Below, in pieces: positions 8,170 to 17,201 of a stretch of 64,000 nucleotides of DNA; positions within the stretch are counted from its first letter, which is position 1; every line of letters begins with the position of its first letter. Both the position numbers and the translations under genes were made by a program. The DNA comes from Corynebacterium alimapuense (GTDB taxonomy: Bacteria > Actinomycetota > Actinomycetes > Mycobacteriales > Mycobacteriaceae): contig NZ_PTJO01000003.1 of the NCBI RefSeq assembly GCF_003716585.1, positions 751,227 to 815,226 on the forward strand. The letters are read 5' to 3'. Below the pieces are notes generated by a model. The model worked only from the letters and a program-made list of their open reading frames with translations. It did no database searches and had not been told where the DNA came from.

Positions 8170-8905
8170 AAATGCTCTTCCGTTATTTGTATTTGTGTGG
8201 TGGTTTCAGTGAATCTTGATCAAAGGGGTAGCCGTAGCTCAATGAGCAAGGAGGGAATTCATTTCTATCATGGCTATCTTATCTTTACATCATCAATTCC
8301 TCAGACTAATACTGTCCCAGCGGGACCAGCGATGGCAATAGATCCGAAGGAACTTCACCACAGCCAGCCATCAAGATGATGGACATATCACCGTGGGTTA
8401 GGTGGGATTTAGTCGCGATAGCCTGCCACTTTCGACTTGTCACCGTTTCCCGACGTCCAAGCAATGCGTGTCAAAGATCAAGTGGATTAAACCACTTAGT
8501 TTCCACTTTTGCAGCCCTAAGGATCCCCCTCTAACGAGGGGCAGTTTAGATCCACCACTGATGATTCTTCAGAAGCGACGTCCTGCAATGACCACGGAGC
8601 GGGAGACCGAACGGGGAAGAGCAGTCTCGAAATGGTCGCTCCGGCAGCTAAAGGCCATCTGAAAATCGGTCTAGCGGGAGACCCCCAATATCCGGTTCCA
8701 CGTAGTGCGAGCAGAGAAGCTCCCTGCTGGTTTGGGCTACCTCGTGGCGCACACAATGATGCGCCTATTCGAGAACGACCACGGAGAGCGGCTCACAGCT
8801 TTGATGGTCATGGCTACTCTTTTTCATGCTCTTCCTGTCATTGATCCTGCAGTCGTACCTATGTGGCAGCTAGCCCCAGCTAGAAAGATAGCCTGATGTA
8901 GGCAC
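8170..8905. other. Gene-poor stretch with no convincing coding region
   Basis: About 0.74 kb between the LRV protein start and the antiporter terminator. All ORFs here are under 90 codons, overlap each other on both strands, lack ribosome-binding sites and resemble nothing I know. Small inverted repeats are visible, such as CCCTC/GAGGG near 8525-8540. It may hold the promoter of the LRV gene, a decayed gene or a small RNA. Confidence 0.5.
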
Positions 8906-8957
8906 AAAAATGGTGGCAGCCCCATTCCGTTATCCCCGGACTGTGCTGCCACCTTTT
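8906..8957. terminator. Bidirectional terminator of the antiporter gene
   Basis: GGTGGCAGC (8912-8920) pairs with GCTGCCACC (8945-8953). AAAAA precedes it and TTTT follows, so it works in both directions. It lies just after the stop of the minus-strand antiporter gene. Confidence 0.8.
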
Positions 8958-8968
8958 CTTGATCTGTA

Positions 8969-10321
8969 CTAAAGCACCATTGCAGCGATCCAGCCAGCGG
9001 CGATGAGCGGGAGATTAAAGTGCAGGAACGTCGGAATGACCGAGTCCCGAATATGGTCGTGCTGGCCATCGGCGTTCAGGCCGGCGGTCGGGCCCAGTGT
9101 GGAGTCAGAAGCCGGGGAACCAGCGTCACCCAGTGCACCTGCTGTGCCGATAAGCGCGACTGTGGCCACTGGAGAAAAGCCCATGGTGATACACAGCGGA
9201 ACATAGATGGTGGCGATGATCGGCAGCGTCGAGAAGGATGATCCGATGCCCATGGTGACCACCAAGCCCACCAGCAGCATCGCTAGAGCGGCAGCTGCCT
9301 GGTTGCCAGCGAATAGGTCCGCGGTAGTGGTAACTAGGGTTTCTACGTCTCCGGTAGCGGTCATGACTGCGGCGAAACCGCGGGCGGTAATCATGATGAA
9401 ACCGATCAGCGCCATCATTTTCATGCCTGAGGTGAATACGTCATCAGCTTGGTTCCACCGCACCGCACCAGTACCCATGAAAATTGCCAGGCCGGTGAGC
9501 GCACCAATGAGCAGTGAATCAACCTCTGAATCATTGGCCTGCAAAATCACCTGGACAGCGAAAGTAGCCACGATAGCCACCAACGCAACAGAGACGCGGT
9601 AGCGAGAAATGGGTTCTTCTTCAGAGCTGTTAACAGCAACTGGGATGTCCTCATAAACGCGGGGCTTACGATAGGTCACAAACACCGCGACCAACAGGCC
9701 TAAGAACATACCCAACGCCGGGATACCCATCGTGGTGATGATGTTGATGCCGCTGGTATCTAGGCCGGCAGTCTCAATGCTGCCGAGCAGGATCTCGTTG
9801 AGGAAGATATTTCCGAATCCAACCGGGATCCACATATAGGTGGTCACCAGGCCGAAGGTCAGCACGCTGGAGACCAATCGACGGTCGATATTGAGACGGT
9901 TGAATACTGTCAGCAATGGCGGGATGAGCAGCGGGATGAAGGCGATGTGAACCGGAATGAGGTTCTGGCTCATCACTGCCATCGCCAAAATGCCGGCTAC
10001 CATGCCCCACTTGGTCACCGCGACGGTATTGCGCTTAGTAGCCTCATTGGTTACGTCCAACCTGGCAATTAGCCAATTGGCCAGCAGTTTCGGCAATCCC
10101 GAGCTAGCCACCGCCATAGCGAAGGCACCCAGCAGGGCGTAGCTCAACGCAATTTGAGCACCACCAGCAAGCCCGTCCTGGAAAGCCACCATCGTGGCTT
10201 CGAGTCCGAGCCCCGCAAGTAGACCACCGACGAGAGCACCAATAAACAGGGACAGGACCACATGGACCCTGGATACAGCAAGGACAAGCATCACCAAGAC
10301 GGCGATCAGCACAGCATTCAT
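8969..10321 (-). CDS. NhaC-superfamily Na+/H+ antiporter-like transporter
   Basis: A 450-residue protein with about 11-12 membrane helices. It carries features of the Na+/H+ antiporter family (YuiF-like): an N-terminal V-L-S-L-F-I-G-A-L-V-G-G-L-L-A-G and a C-terminal G-A-L-G-D-A-G-S-P-A-S-D-S-T-L-G-P-T. It should move an organic or amino acid substrate, or Na+, against H+ or Na+; the substrate cannot be deduced. No Shine-Dalgarno is visible before ATG 10321, while TTTAAT lies about 8 bases upstream, so a leaderless message is possible. The gene stands alone with its own terminator. Confidence 0.8.
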   Translation of the reverse strand: MNAVLIAVLVMLVLAVSRVHVVLSLFIGALVGGLLAGLGLEATMVAFQDGLAGGAQIALSYALLGAFAMAVASSGLPKLLANWLIARLDVTNEATKRNTVAVTKWGMVAGILAMAVMSQNLIPVHIAFIPLLIPPLLTVFNRLNIDRRLVSSVLTFGLVTTYMWIPVGFGNIFLNEILLGSIETAGLDTSGINIITTMGIPALGMFLGLLVAVFVTYRKPRVYEDIPVAVNSSEEEPISRYRVSVALVAIVATFAVQVILQANDSEVDSLLIGALTGLAIFMGTGAVRWNQADDVFTSGMKMMALIGFIMITARGFAAVMTATGDVETLVTTTADLFAGNQAAAALAMLLVGLVVTMGIGSSFSTLPIIATIYVPLCITMGFSPVATVALIGTAGALGDAGSPASDSTLGPTAGLNADGQHDHIRDSVIPTFLHFNLPLIAAGWIAAMVL

Positions 10322-10552
10322 TGGTACAGATTAAAACGCGCTCGCCTCGTTCGGGCGGGAAAGAAAGTACTTAATCTGTGACCTGCCCTACAGTCGGTTG
10401 GAAATCTGCTGGCAATCAACACCCATTTACGTCTGAGTTCTCCTACTAAGGACAAGTCTGCGCCACGTTCACTCGGATCCTAGCGCGACCTAGATACGGT
10501 AGAAGAAGCAAACGACACACTTCTTGTCCTCGTAGACCTTTTAAGGATCCCC

Positions 10553-11356
10553 ATGACACTGCCCTCCCCCAGCCCAGATACCCGTGCGCTTATTACCGGA
10601 GCCAGCCAAGGCATCGGCATGGCCATGGCGCGCGATTTAGCTTCCATGGGCCACAACCTCATTATCGTGGCCCGGCGCGAGAGCGTCCTGGCCGAGCTAG
10701 CCGCGGAATTGGAATCCGCTCACGGCGTCACCGTCGAGGTCTTCGCCGCGGACTTAAGCAAACATGATCAGGTCAGCTCATTGATCGAGCGTATCGACGC
10801 CCGCGAGGTCTCCATCCTCATCAACTCCGCCGGCATTGCTTCCTTCGGCCCGCTGATCAAGCAGGATTGGGACTACGAGGTCGATCAGTTCAATCTCAAT
10901 GCCACCGCGGTGCACCGAATCACCCGGGCAGTGCTCGACGGGATGGTTGACCGTAAACAAGGTGCCATTTGCAACGTCGGCTCAGCCGCCGGCAATATTC
11001 CGATCCCTAATAACGCCACCTACGTGTTCACCAAGGCTGGGGTCAATGCCTTCACTGAGGCACTGCACTACGAGCTCAAGCCCTTGGGCGTTCATTGCAC
11101 TTTGTTGGCGCCGGGACCGGTGCGCGAGGCGACAATTCCAGACAGTGAAAAATCGATCGTCGATAAGGTTGTTCCGGACTTTTTGTGGACGACCTATGAT
11201 TCTTGCTCCCGTGAGACCCTCGAGGCTATGTCGAAAAACCGACGTCGAGTAGTGCCGGGCCCGCTGAGTAAGGTGATGAATGCGGTATCCAAGGTCGCAC
11301 CGACCGGACTGATCTCGCCGTTGATGGGGTATTTCTACTCAAAGATGGGCGCTTAA
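10553..11356 (+). CDS. cmrA: Short-chain dehydrogenase, probable mycolate reductase CmrA
   Basis: A 267-residue SDR with G-A-S-Q-G-I-G at 16-22, N-S-A-G at 91-94, Ser144, and Y-x-x-x-K at Tyr157/Lys161. The C-terminal tail R-R-R-V-V-P-G-P-L-S-K-V-M and the gene order (followed directly by orn) match Rv2509 of M. tuberculosis and cmrA of C. glutamicum. Those enzymes reduce the beta-keto group of newly condensed mycolate. The product would finish corynomycolic acid at the membrane side of the cytoplasm. AAGGA precedes the ATG. Orn begins 24 bases after the stop. The substrate is inferred from synteny, not shown by the sequence. Confidence 0.8.
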   Translation: MTLPSPSPDTRALITGASQGIGMAMARDLASMGHNLIIVARRESVLAELAAELESAHGVTVEVFAADLSKHDQVSSLIERIDAREVSILINSAGIASFGPLIKQDWDYEVDQFNLNATAVHRITRAVLDGMVDRKQGAICNVGSAAGNIPIPNNATYVFTKAGVNAFTEALHYELKPLGVHCTLLAPGPVREATIPDSEKSIVDKVVPDFLWTTYDSCSRETLEAMSKNRRRVVPGPLSKVMNAVSKVAPTGLISPLMGYFYSKMGA

Positions 11357-11380
11357 GACATGACTCAAAAGGACAATGGC

Positions 11381-12010
11381 ATGAAGATTGCGGAGAAAAA
11401 CGATCGCCTCGTATGGGTCGATCTAGAGATGACCGGATTAGATGTGCACCAGCACGTCATCGTAGAGGTGGCGGCACTGGTGACCGATGCTGATCTGAAC
11501 ATTCTCGGCGAGGGCGTCGACTTGGTTGTCCACGCCACCGAAGAAGAGCTGTCAAAGATGGACGACTTTGTCGTCAACATGCACAACTCCAGCGGATTGA
11601 CCTCGCAGATCCGCGAGTCCACGGTCACCATGACCCAAGCCGAGGATGCCGTGCTTGAGCTCATTGCCGAGCACTGTTCGCCTGAGCATCCCGCCCCGCT
11701 GGCCGGAAACTCCATCGCCACTGACCGCACCTTCATTCGGGAGCAGATGCCGCGGCTAGATGCTGCGCTGCACTACCGCATGGTCGATGTTTCTTCCGTT
11801 AAAGAGCTCGCCCGCAGGTGGTTCCCTAAGGCCTACTTCCAGCAGCCAGCCAAGGGAATGGCTCACCGAGCACTAGCCGATATTGTGGAGTCCATTCAAG
11901 AGCTCTCCTATTACCGTCGCGCGGTGTTCGTGGAATCTCCAGGCCCGTCAACCAGTGAAGCAACCGAGTGCGCACGCGCTGCAACCGCCGACTACCAGCG
12001 GTTTTTGTAA
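11381..12010 (+). CDS. orn: Oligoribonuclease
   Basis: A 209-residue DEDDh exonuclease that degrades 2-5-nucleotide RNA and pGpG to mononucleotides in the cytoplasm. [10 protein letters not shown] carries Asp14 and Glu16; [11 protein letters not shown] and a C-terminal M-A-H-R-A-L-A-D supply the remaining acidic residues and the His. The ATG at 11381 is preferred over the in-frame ATG at 11360, because AAAGGA lies 7 bases ahead of it and the family motif then starts at the usual distance. It probably shares a transcript with the CmrA-like gene. Confidence 0.95.
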   Translation: MKIAEKNDRLVWVDLEMTGLDVHQHVIVEVAALVTDADLNILGEGVDLVVHATEEELSKMDDFVVNMHNSSGLTSQIRESTVTMTQAEDAVLELIAEHCSPEHPAPLAGNSIATDRTFIREQMPRLDAALHYRMVDVSSVKELARRWFPKAYFQQPAKGMAHRALADIVESIQELSYYRRAVFVESPGPSTSEATECARAATADYQRFL

Positions 12011-12064
12011 AATCCCGCTGATGAGATAACCTTGATCTCGCTGCTTGCGAAAGCGTGCAGCAAT

Positions 12065-12141
12065 GGTGGCTGTAGTTCAGCTGGTAGAGCACCAGGTTGT
12101 GATCCTGGGTGTCGCGGGTTCGAGCCCCGTCAGCCACCCCA
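12065..12141 (+). tRNA. tRNA-His (anticodon GUG)
   Basis: Acceptor GTGGCTG (12066-12072) pairs with CAGCCAC (12131-12137). The extra G(-1) typical of tRNA-His is at 12065, facing C at 12138. CCA is encoded (12139-12141). The anticodon loop TTGTGAT gives GUG. Confidence 0.95.
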
Positions 12142-12147
12142 AAGATG

Positions 12148-12185
12148 AAATCCCCTGGCCTTGAAAACAAGGTCAGGGGATTTTT
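12148..12185 (+). terminator. Terminator of tRNA-His
   Basis: AAATCCCCTGGCCTTG pairs with CAAGGTCAGGGGATTT (one wobble), loop AAAA, followed by a T-run. Confidence 0.85.
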
Positions 12186-12260
12186 CTATCATCACCAAGT
12201 CCTCACAGGTAAGGAAACACTAGCTACTAGGTAGCTGCTCCAAGCGTGCGGGCAGCGAAT

Positions 12261-12308
12261 AAAAAAGTGAGAGAGGGGTGGATGACTAATGTCATCCACC
12301 CCTCTCTC
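12261..12308 (-). terminator. Terminator of the metal-sensor/His-rich peptide operon
   Basis: An 18-bp perfect stem (12269-12286 with 12291-12308) with a TAAT loop. AAAAAA at 12261-12266 gives a U-run for the minus-strand transcript. Confidence 0.85.
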
Positions 12309-12328
12309 AGTTAAAGAAAACGACGCGA

Positions 12329-12490
12329 TCAGTGCTCGTCGTAGTGGCCGCCGTGCACAGCGTGGCGATGTCCATCATGCAGGTAATCCATATGGTCTTC
12401 GTGCTTGATGGCCTCATGGCCACAGTTAGGTCCGTGCTCGTGCTCGGTGACGGTATGTTCAGCTGTTGCGTGCTCGTTAGTGGTGGTCAT
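12329..12490 (-). CDS. 53-residue histidine-rich peptide, putative zinc-binding
   Basis: A very small protein with 13 His and one Cys in 53 residues: His at about 7, 12, 17, 19, 25, 30, 33, 38, 41, 43, 46, 49 and 53, plus many Asp and Glu. There is no membrane segment, so database names such as 'transporter permease' for similar peptides would be misleading. The start at 12490 is chosen because AAGGA lies 7 bases upstream; the open frame runs further up. It overlaps the 3' end of the SmtB-like sensor gene by 14 bases, in the same operon, and is closed by a strong terminator. A role in zinc buffering or delivery is inferred. Confidence 0.7.
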   Translation of the reverse strand: MTTTNEHATAEHTVTEHEHGPNCGHEAIKHEDHMDYLHDGHRHAVHGGHYDEH

Positions 12491-12821
12491 GATCATTTCC
12501 TTCCGCAGAGGGGGTGACGGTTGCTTCTGCAGCATCAGCTTCAAGGACATGGATGAGAGCATCAGCGATCACATGCGAAACATGCAGGTCAGCAATTCGG
12601 TAGATAACTTCCTTGCCCTGACGCTCCGCAGTGACGAGGTTTGCTTGACGCAACGTTCGTAGATGCTGAGAAGTCAAGGGCTGCGAAAGTCCAGTTACCT
12701 CAGCCAATGCTCCTACCGCGAGTGGCGTTCGCTCAATGGCGCACAGCAATTCGAGCCTGGAAGGGTTCCCCAGGATCTTAAAAAGCTCTGCTGCTTGCAC
12801 GATGCCGGACTCTAATGCCAT
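12477..12821 (-). CDS. ArsR/SmtB-family metal sensor with an intact alpha-5 zinc site
   Basis: A 114-residue winged-helix repressor. The recognition region is L-S-Q-P-L-T-S-Q-H-L-R-T-L. In the C-terminal helix Asp78, His80, His91 and Glu94 have the exact D-x-H-x10-H-x2-E spacing of the SmtB/CzrA alpha-5 site, which binds Zn(II) across the dimer and causes release from DNA. No Cys pair for arsenic sensing is seen in the recognition helix. The C-terminal tail is His/Asp rich (N-D-H-D-H-H). A perfect palindrome lies 26-39 bases upstream. Regulation of itself and the His-rich peptide is expected. No good Shine-Dalgarno is visible. Confidence 0.85.
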   Translation of the reverse strand: MALESGIVQAAELFKILGNPSRLELLCAIERTPLAVGALAEVTGLSQPLTSQHLRTLRQANLVTAERQGKEVIYRIADLHVSHVIADALIHVLEADAAEATVTPSAEGNDHDHH

Positions 12822-12846
12822 GCCTCAAGTACAGCACGTAATTCAA

Positions 12847-12860
12847 GATATTGCAATATC
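12847..12860. promoter_or_regulatory. Perfect 14-bp palindrome, candidate sensor operator
   Basis: GATATTGCAATATC is a perfect palindrome in an AT-rich stretch, just upstream of the SmtB-like gene. The adjacent ATATATGTATATA (12862-12874) is a second near-palindrome. AT-rich imperfect inverted repeats are usual operators for SmtB-type sensors. Confidence 0.55.
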
Positions 12861-13002
12861 AATATATGTATATACCTAAGCCCAGCGCTTCCCACTCGAA
12901 CCACGCTGCTAAGGCTGCCATTGCTAACAGAGGCGCCAAGACCAGCACGGGCCACCAAGACACAAACATCGCGGTACACAATGCACCACCACCAGCCCCC
13001 AT
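12859..13002 (-). CDS. Possible 47-residue membrane peptide (doubtful)
   Basis: A short minus-strand frame from ATG 13002 to TGA 12859 encodes a Gly-rich N-terminus and one hydrophobic helix (W-W-P-V-L-V-L-A-P-L-L-A-M-A-A-L-A-A-W), followed by F-E-W-E. It lies between the flavoprotein gene and the metal sensor, on their strand. The ribosome-binding site is weak, the start codon sits in a hairpin, and its 3' end overlaps the candidate operator. It may be real or chance. Confidence 0.25.
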   Translation of the reverse strand: MGAGGGALCTAMFVSWWPVLVLAPLLAMAALAAWFEWEALGLGIYIY

Positions 13003-13024
13003 GCCCGATTAGGCACCTGGGGGC
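12995..13024 (-). terminator. Hairpin after the flavoprotein gene
   Basis: GCCCCCA (12995-13001) pairs with TGGGGGC (13018-13024), with an inner TGCC/GGCA stem. It lies 18 bases past the flavoprotein stop. There is no U-run, so termination strength is uncertain. Confidence 0.45.
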
Positions 13025-13041
13025 TAATAAAGGAAGGTCAG

Positions 13042-14544
13042 CTAGTTCCTAGCCGGAATGCTCAGTCCCAGCATCTGCGGTGCAGGGGTACAGCAGCCAC
13101 TCGGAGCTGACTTAGAAACGACCGGCTCGGCAGGCTCGACCCCACCACAGCAGCCACTTTCAGCAGGCTCGGCTACCTCCGACTCAACCGGAGCAGCCCC
13201 GCAGCAACCTTCCTCAACCGACCCAGTCGCCCCACTAGGCCGCGGCGCCGGAGCGTCGCAGCTTCCACCAAGGTCAGTGGTGCATACGCCAGTCTCGGGC
13301 AAATCCAAATGGACAGCATCGGCGGCGGCACGGTCCCCGGCTAGTGCGGCCACGATCGAGCGGACCTGCTCATAGCCGGTGGCCATAAGGAAGGTTGGGG
13401 CGCGTCCGTAGCTCTTCATACCTGCGATGTAGAAGTTCTTTTCGGGATGAGCAAGTACGCGCTCACCATGCGGGGAAACGGAACCGCAGCTATGGAACTC
13501 CGGGTCGATCAACGGTCCTAGTTCCGCCGGGGCCTCGACGGCGATGTCGAGTTCCAAGCGCAGCTCAGAGAGAATAGTGAGATCAGGACGGAAGCCAGTG
13601 GCCGGAACGAGTAGGTCAACCTCGATCAGCTGCTGGCCATCCGGGTTCTGCCCGTGCACGCTCAACCGCTCGCCTGCCTCAAAAGAACTAATAACCGTCG
13701 AGGTATGCACCTGAATATCGCCGGAACTGACCAAGCGGCGCAGGCGACTGCCCAGCGCACCGCGCGCGGCCAGCTCGTCGTTGTCTTCGCCGCCATAGAC
13801 GTGGTTGACATCTGCAGAGCGCACCGCCCAGCTGATCTTGGTATCTGGGTACTGCTCCGCAAGATCAGCCAACTCCAGTAGGGAGTTCGCGGCGGAGTGT
13901 CCAGCACCAACGACTAAGACTTCCTTGCCGATAAAGCGCTCACGGTCACGGCCCAGAATGTCCGGCAGAACCTGGGTAATTAGGCCCTGTTCGCGAGCTT
14001 GTCGCTCACCCGGTGCCGGCAGCCCAGCCTGACCCAAGGGGTTAGGGATCGACCAAGTACCTGAGGTATCGATCACGGCAGCAGCGTAAATATCTTCGAT
14101 ATTGCCATCTGAATGCTCGACGCGAACAATGAACGGAGTGTTGTCACGCTTAGCCGTGCGGGTCTTGTCCATCCCTAGTTTGGATACGGCAATTACACGG
14201 GTATGAAAGCTCATAGCCGAGGCCAGTTCCGGAATGGCAGCCAGCGGCTCGAGGTAGCTCTCTCGCAGCTCATGCCCGGTGGGCAGGCCATCATCGGCTG
14301 GGGCGATCCACCCATGGGACTCAAGCAGGCGCCGAGCCGCGGTGTCGATGTTGAACTCCCAGGGCGAAAACAGCCGGGTATGGCCCCACTGGGAAATTGC
14401 CGCCCCAACTGTGTCGCCCTGCTCAAGCACGCGGAAAGACAAACCGCGTTCAGAAAGGTGTGCAGCGGCGGCCAATCCGACGGGGCCGGCGCCGATGACC
14501 ACAACCACGTCAGTACCGGTGGCCTTGTCCAGAGGTGATGTCAT
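13042..14544 (-). CDS. FAD/NAD(P)-dependent flavoprotein (ArsO-like) with a Cys-Cys tail
   Basis: A 500-residue protein. A FAD-binding Rossmann motif G-A-G-P-V-G-L is near residue 18 and a second dinucleotide motif G-A-G-H-S-A-A is near 210, the layout of class B monooxygenase-like or ArsO-type flavoproteins. A-T-G-F-R-P-D and a late F-Y-I-A-G-M-K-S-Y-G-R-A-P-T segment close the catalytic part near residue 400. The last ~80 residues are Ala/Pro/Glu-rich and carry Cys421, Cys429 and three Cys-Cys pairs at 447-448, 465-466 and 484-485, spaced 18-19 residues, a likely thiophilic-metal site. It lies upstream of a metal sensor on the same strand but with its own hairpin. Substrate unknown; an arsenical or metal link is inference. 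Confidence 0.75.
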   Translation of the reverse strand: MTSPLDKATGTDVVVVIGAGPVGLAAAAHLSERGLSFRVLEQGDTVGAAISQWGHTRLFSPWEFNIDTAARRLLESHGWIAPADDGLPTGHELRESYLEPLAAIPELASAMSFHTRVIAVSKLGMDKTRTAKRDNTPFIVRVEHSDGNIEDIYAAAVIDTSGTWSIPNPLGQAGLPAPGERQAREQGLITQVLPDILGRDRERFIGKEVLVVGAGHSAANSLLELADLAEQYPDTKISWAVRSADVNHVYGGEDNDELAARGALGSRLRRLVSSGDIQVHTSTVISSFEAGERLSVHGQNPDGQQLIEVDLLVPATGFRPDLTILSELRLELDIAVEAPAELGPLIDPEFHSCGSVSPHGERVLAHPEKNFYIAGMKSYGRAPTFLMATGYEQVRSIVAALAGDRAAADAVHLDLPETGVCTTDLGGSCDAPAPRPSGATGSVEEGCCGAAPVESEVAEPAESGCCGGVEPAEPVVSKSAPSGCCTPAPQMLGLSIPARN

Positions 14545-14687
14545 GGAAGAGATAGTCTCCTAGATCGCTCGGGGGGGTGACGAGGATCCATCCGGCGCAC
14601 AGCACCAAGAACGTATCGACGTCGATCGATCCTTACCGTATTCTCCACATCGACGTTCGTCAATACCCCAGCGCTTCTACTTGCGTC

Positions 14688-15545
14688 CTAACTCACACGC
14701 GCGCCACCGAGCTTGCTGGCAACCTTCGGGTCGCTGTGATCGACGATGATGCTCGACCCGGTATCTAGCGCAGAGATCCGTCCCATCTCTAGCTCATCGA
14801 GCTGAAAATCAAAGACAGCGAAGTTCTCTGCCATGCGTTCAGGTCGCACGGTCTTGGGAATCACAATGACCTCCCGTTGGATAAGCCAACGCAGCACCAC
14901 CTGCGCCACGCTCTTTCCATGTCCACCTGCGATTTCGCTCAATACTGGATCAGTAAAGATCTCATTTCGCCCCTCTGCCAGCGGCCCCCAGGACTCAATC
15001 TGGACACCCCGTTGTGCCATGAATCCTTGATAGCCAGCCCGCTGGAAATAGGGGTGGGTCTCAATCTGGTTGACCATCGGAGCAATCTCATTGTGCTCGA
15101 TCAGATCGACCAGACGGTCGGGATAGAAGTTGGAGACACCAATAGCCCGGATCGCACCTTCTAGATAAAGCTCCTGCATCGCCCGCCAGGAACTGTAGTA
15201 ATCACCAAAAGGCTGGTGAACTAGATAAAGATCCAGATAATCCAGGCCCAGTCGAGTCATCGAGGTGCCAAAAGCGCTCTTGGCGCCGTCTTCGCCACCA
15301 TCCTGAACCCAAAGTTTGGTGGTGATAAACAGCTCTTCGCGGGGAATCCCACTAGCGCGAATCGCCGCTCCCACGGCCTTTTCATTGCCATAAATGGCAG
15401 CAGTATCGAGATGGCGATAGCCCGCAGCTAGCGCGTCGGTGACCACTCGTTCGGTCTGCTCAGCCGGAATCTGGAATACGCCAAACCCCAGCACGGGCAT
15501 GTTCACGCCGTTGCTGAGGGTGGCATTGGGGACAGCGCTAGTCAT
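14688..15545 (-). CDS. Aldo/keto reductase
   Basis: A 285-residue NADPH-dependent carbonyl reductase of the AKR TIM-barrel family, cytoplasmic. The catalytic tetrad is visible: Asp47 and Tyr52 (in D-T-A-A-I-Y-G-N-E), Lys77 (T-T-K-L-W) and His110 (L-V-H-Q-P). G-V-S-N-F near 145 and the late [10 protein letters not shown] are the nucleotide-site motifs. It resembles the 2,5-diketogluconate reductase/YvgN-like AKR5 group. Upstream GAGGGAAAG supports the start. It appears monocistronic, and the physiological substrate cannot be told. Confidence 0.9.
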   Translation of the reverse strand: MTSAVPNATLSNGVNMPVLGFGVFQIPAEQTERVVTDALAAGYRHLDTAAIYGNEKAVGAAIRASGIPREELFITTKLWVQDGGEDGAKSAFGTSMTRLGLDYLDLYLVHQPFGDYYSSWRAMQELYLEGAIRAIGVSNFYPDRLVDLIEHNEIAPMVNQIETHPYFQRAGYQGFMAQRGVQIESWGPLAEGRNEIFTDPVLSEIAGGHGKSVAQVVLRWLIQREVIVIPKTVRPERMAENFAVFDFQLDELEMGRISALDTGSSIIVDHSDPKVASKLGGARVS

Positions 15546-15666
15546 GGTGGCAATCTTTCCCTCTCGAGGATGTGGCGTACCACTCCACGCTACGCCAGCA
15601 CACCTTCTCAGCCCGAGAAGCTGCTCACTCCCCTAGCTCAGCGGAAGAAAACTAACAGGAGATCAA

Positions 15667-16869
15667 CTACCACGCTGAGGTCTCGTCAGCGTTACCTGCC
15701 GACCACGTCGACCACGGAATATTCCAATCGCCTAGGCCGTCATACCCCGATAGCGTCTCGCCGGAGGTGTTCTTCACAACCACCGGATCACCACGTTTAA
15801 CTACGCTCTGGAACCAACTGGCAGCCTCGGTGGTGACATTGACGCAACCATGAGAAGCATTCGACACTCCCTGCTGCGATACCGACCACGGGGCGGCGTG
15901 AACGAAGATGCCGGAATAGGACATCTGGGTGGCATAGTCCACCTCCGTACTATAGCCGCCATCTTCATGGTCAAGCCCATAGGTTTCGGAATCCATCAGC
16001 AAAGAATCGTACTGGTCACCGATGATATAAGTGCCATTCGGAGTGGCCCATTTATCAGTACCTAGAGACACTGGGATAGTGCGCAAAACCTCGCCATCGC
16101 GGCTAACAGTCATGGTCTTGGTCGCATCATCTACCACCGTTGTCACCTCGTCGCCGACGGTAAAGCTAGTGGCGTTGTCATTGGCGCCATAGACTCCGTC
16201 GCCCAGATCAACACCATAGATGTCTGCATCTACGGTCACCGTGGTGCCCGGATCCCAGAACTCCTCTGGACGCCAGCGAACCTCACTGTTATTGAGCCAG
16301 TAGAACGCGCCTTCCACCTCCGGAGAGGTGGTGATGGTGATTGCGTCCTGGGCAGCCTGTCGATCATCGATGGTTGATGCAAAGCGGAAGGCGATGGTCT
16401 GCGCCACGCCTACGGTCGAATCTTCTATTGGCGATAGCGCTACTGACGAGGTCGTGGTCGGAGTCGCGGTACTGAAGCTGGCAGTAACGCTCTCCCCCTC
16501 ATCATCGGTTGCTGTGACCGTATAGGTGCGGTTGTATCCAAGATCCTCAGTAGTGGCCCAGCTGCTCTTATCATCGCTAAATTCAGAGTCAACGACCTTG
16601 TCGTTCTCGTTGACCATCTCAACCTCTGCCAGCCCGTTTTCGCCGGCTGTCACAGTCACCGGAACGGAAGGATCAACATCTGTCGCCCCATCTTTCACTG
16701 ACACCGTCGGCAGCTGTGCTGGCTGAGCCGAGTCTTGCTCAGAAGAAGACCCTGTTAGGCCATCCGATTCTCGCTCAATGACGCAAGCACTGAGCGTTCC
16801 CGCGGTCAATAGTGCAGTAACGGCGACTGCCCCAATGCGTTTGACCACAGACCACTGATTTTTCAACAC
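15667..16869 (-). CDS. L,D-transpeptidase lipoprotein
   Basis: A 400-residue exported protein. Lys/Arg residues and a hydrophobic run are followed by a lipobox L-S-A-C with the lipidated Cys at 29. Two Ig-like beta domains follow (about 50-140 and 140-245, the layout of LdtMt2), then the YkuD catalytic domain. The active-site motif is V-H-A-A-P-W ... S-H-G-C-V-N, with the nucleophile at Cys342. The C-terminal extension is Trp-rich (N-I-P-W-S-T-W-S-A). It makes 3-3 cross-links in peptidoglycan and resists most beta-lactams except carbapenems. The start is GTG 16869 with AGGGAAGG upstream; TTG 16866 is possible. Confidence 0.92.
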   Translation of the reverse strand: MLKNQWSVVKRIGAVAVTALLTAGTLSACVIERESDGLTGSSSEQDSAQPAQLPTVSVKDGATDVDPSVPVTVTAGENGLAEVEMVNENDKVVDSEFSDDKSSWATTEDLGYNRTYTVTATDDEGESVTASFSTATPTTTSSVALSPIEDSTVGVAQTIAFRFASTIDDRQAAQDAITITTSPEVEGAFYWLNNSEVRWRPEEFWDPGTTVTVDADIYGVDLGDGVYGANDNATSFTVGDEVTTVVDDATKTMTVSRDGEVLRTIPVSLGTDKWATPNGTYIIGDQYDSLLMDSETYGLDHEDGGYSTEVDYATQMSYSGIFVHAAPWSVSQQGVSNASHGCVNVTTEAASWFQSVVKRGDPVVVKNTSGETLSGYDGLGDWNIPWSTWSAGNADETSAW

Positions 16870-17121
16870 AGACCTTCCCTAAAGCGCAATAGATATCAGA
16901 CCACTCTAACCACTACACAAGCCTCTGAGGCCTCATTGGACACGCAAAACAAGAGCTTGTCACTCAATCGTTGCTATCTGCACAGACATCCGACAGGAAA
17001 GGTCGGTTATCGGCCTCTGAAAAACCCCGTTTGAACAGGCGATTTTACTAGGCCGTTGATTTCCTGTTATATTCTTCTTCGTTGCAAAGAAGAGCCCACA
17101 CCGGTTCAGAAAACAACATTA

Positions 17122-17194
<73 letters not shown>

Positions 17195-17201
17195 CAATAA
17201 G

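Noticed and set aside
8402..8896. Short plus ORFs of 86, 70 and 63 codons in the gene-poor stretch
   Set aside because: No ribosome-binding sites, mutual overlap in different frames, no recognisable motif.
11826..12170. 114-codon minus ORF over tRNA-His and the end of orn
   Set aside because: Its first part is the antisense of a tRNA gene (the typical 'GARTRDTQ' artefact) and the rest is antisense to orn.
12329..12562. Longer 77-codon reading of the His-rich peptide
   Set aside because: The extra N-terminal residues lie within the sensor gene in another frame and lack a ribosome-binding site, while ATG 12490 has one.
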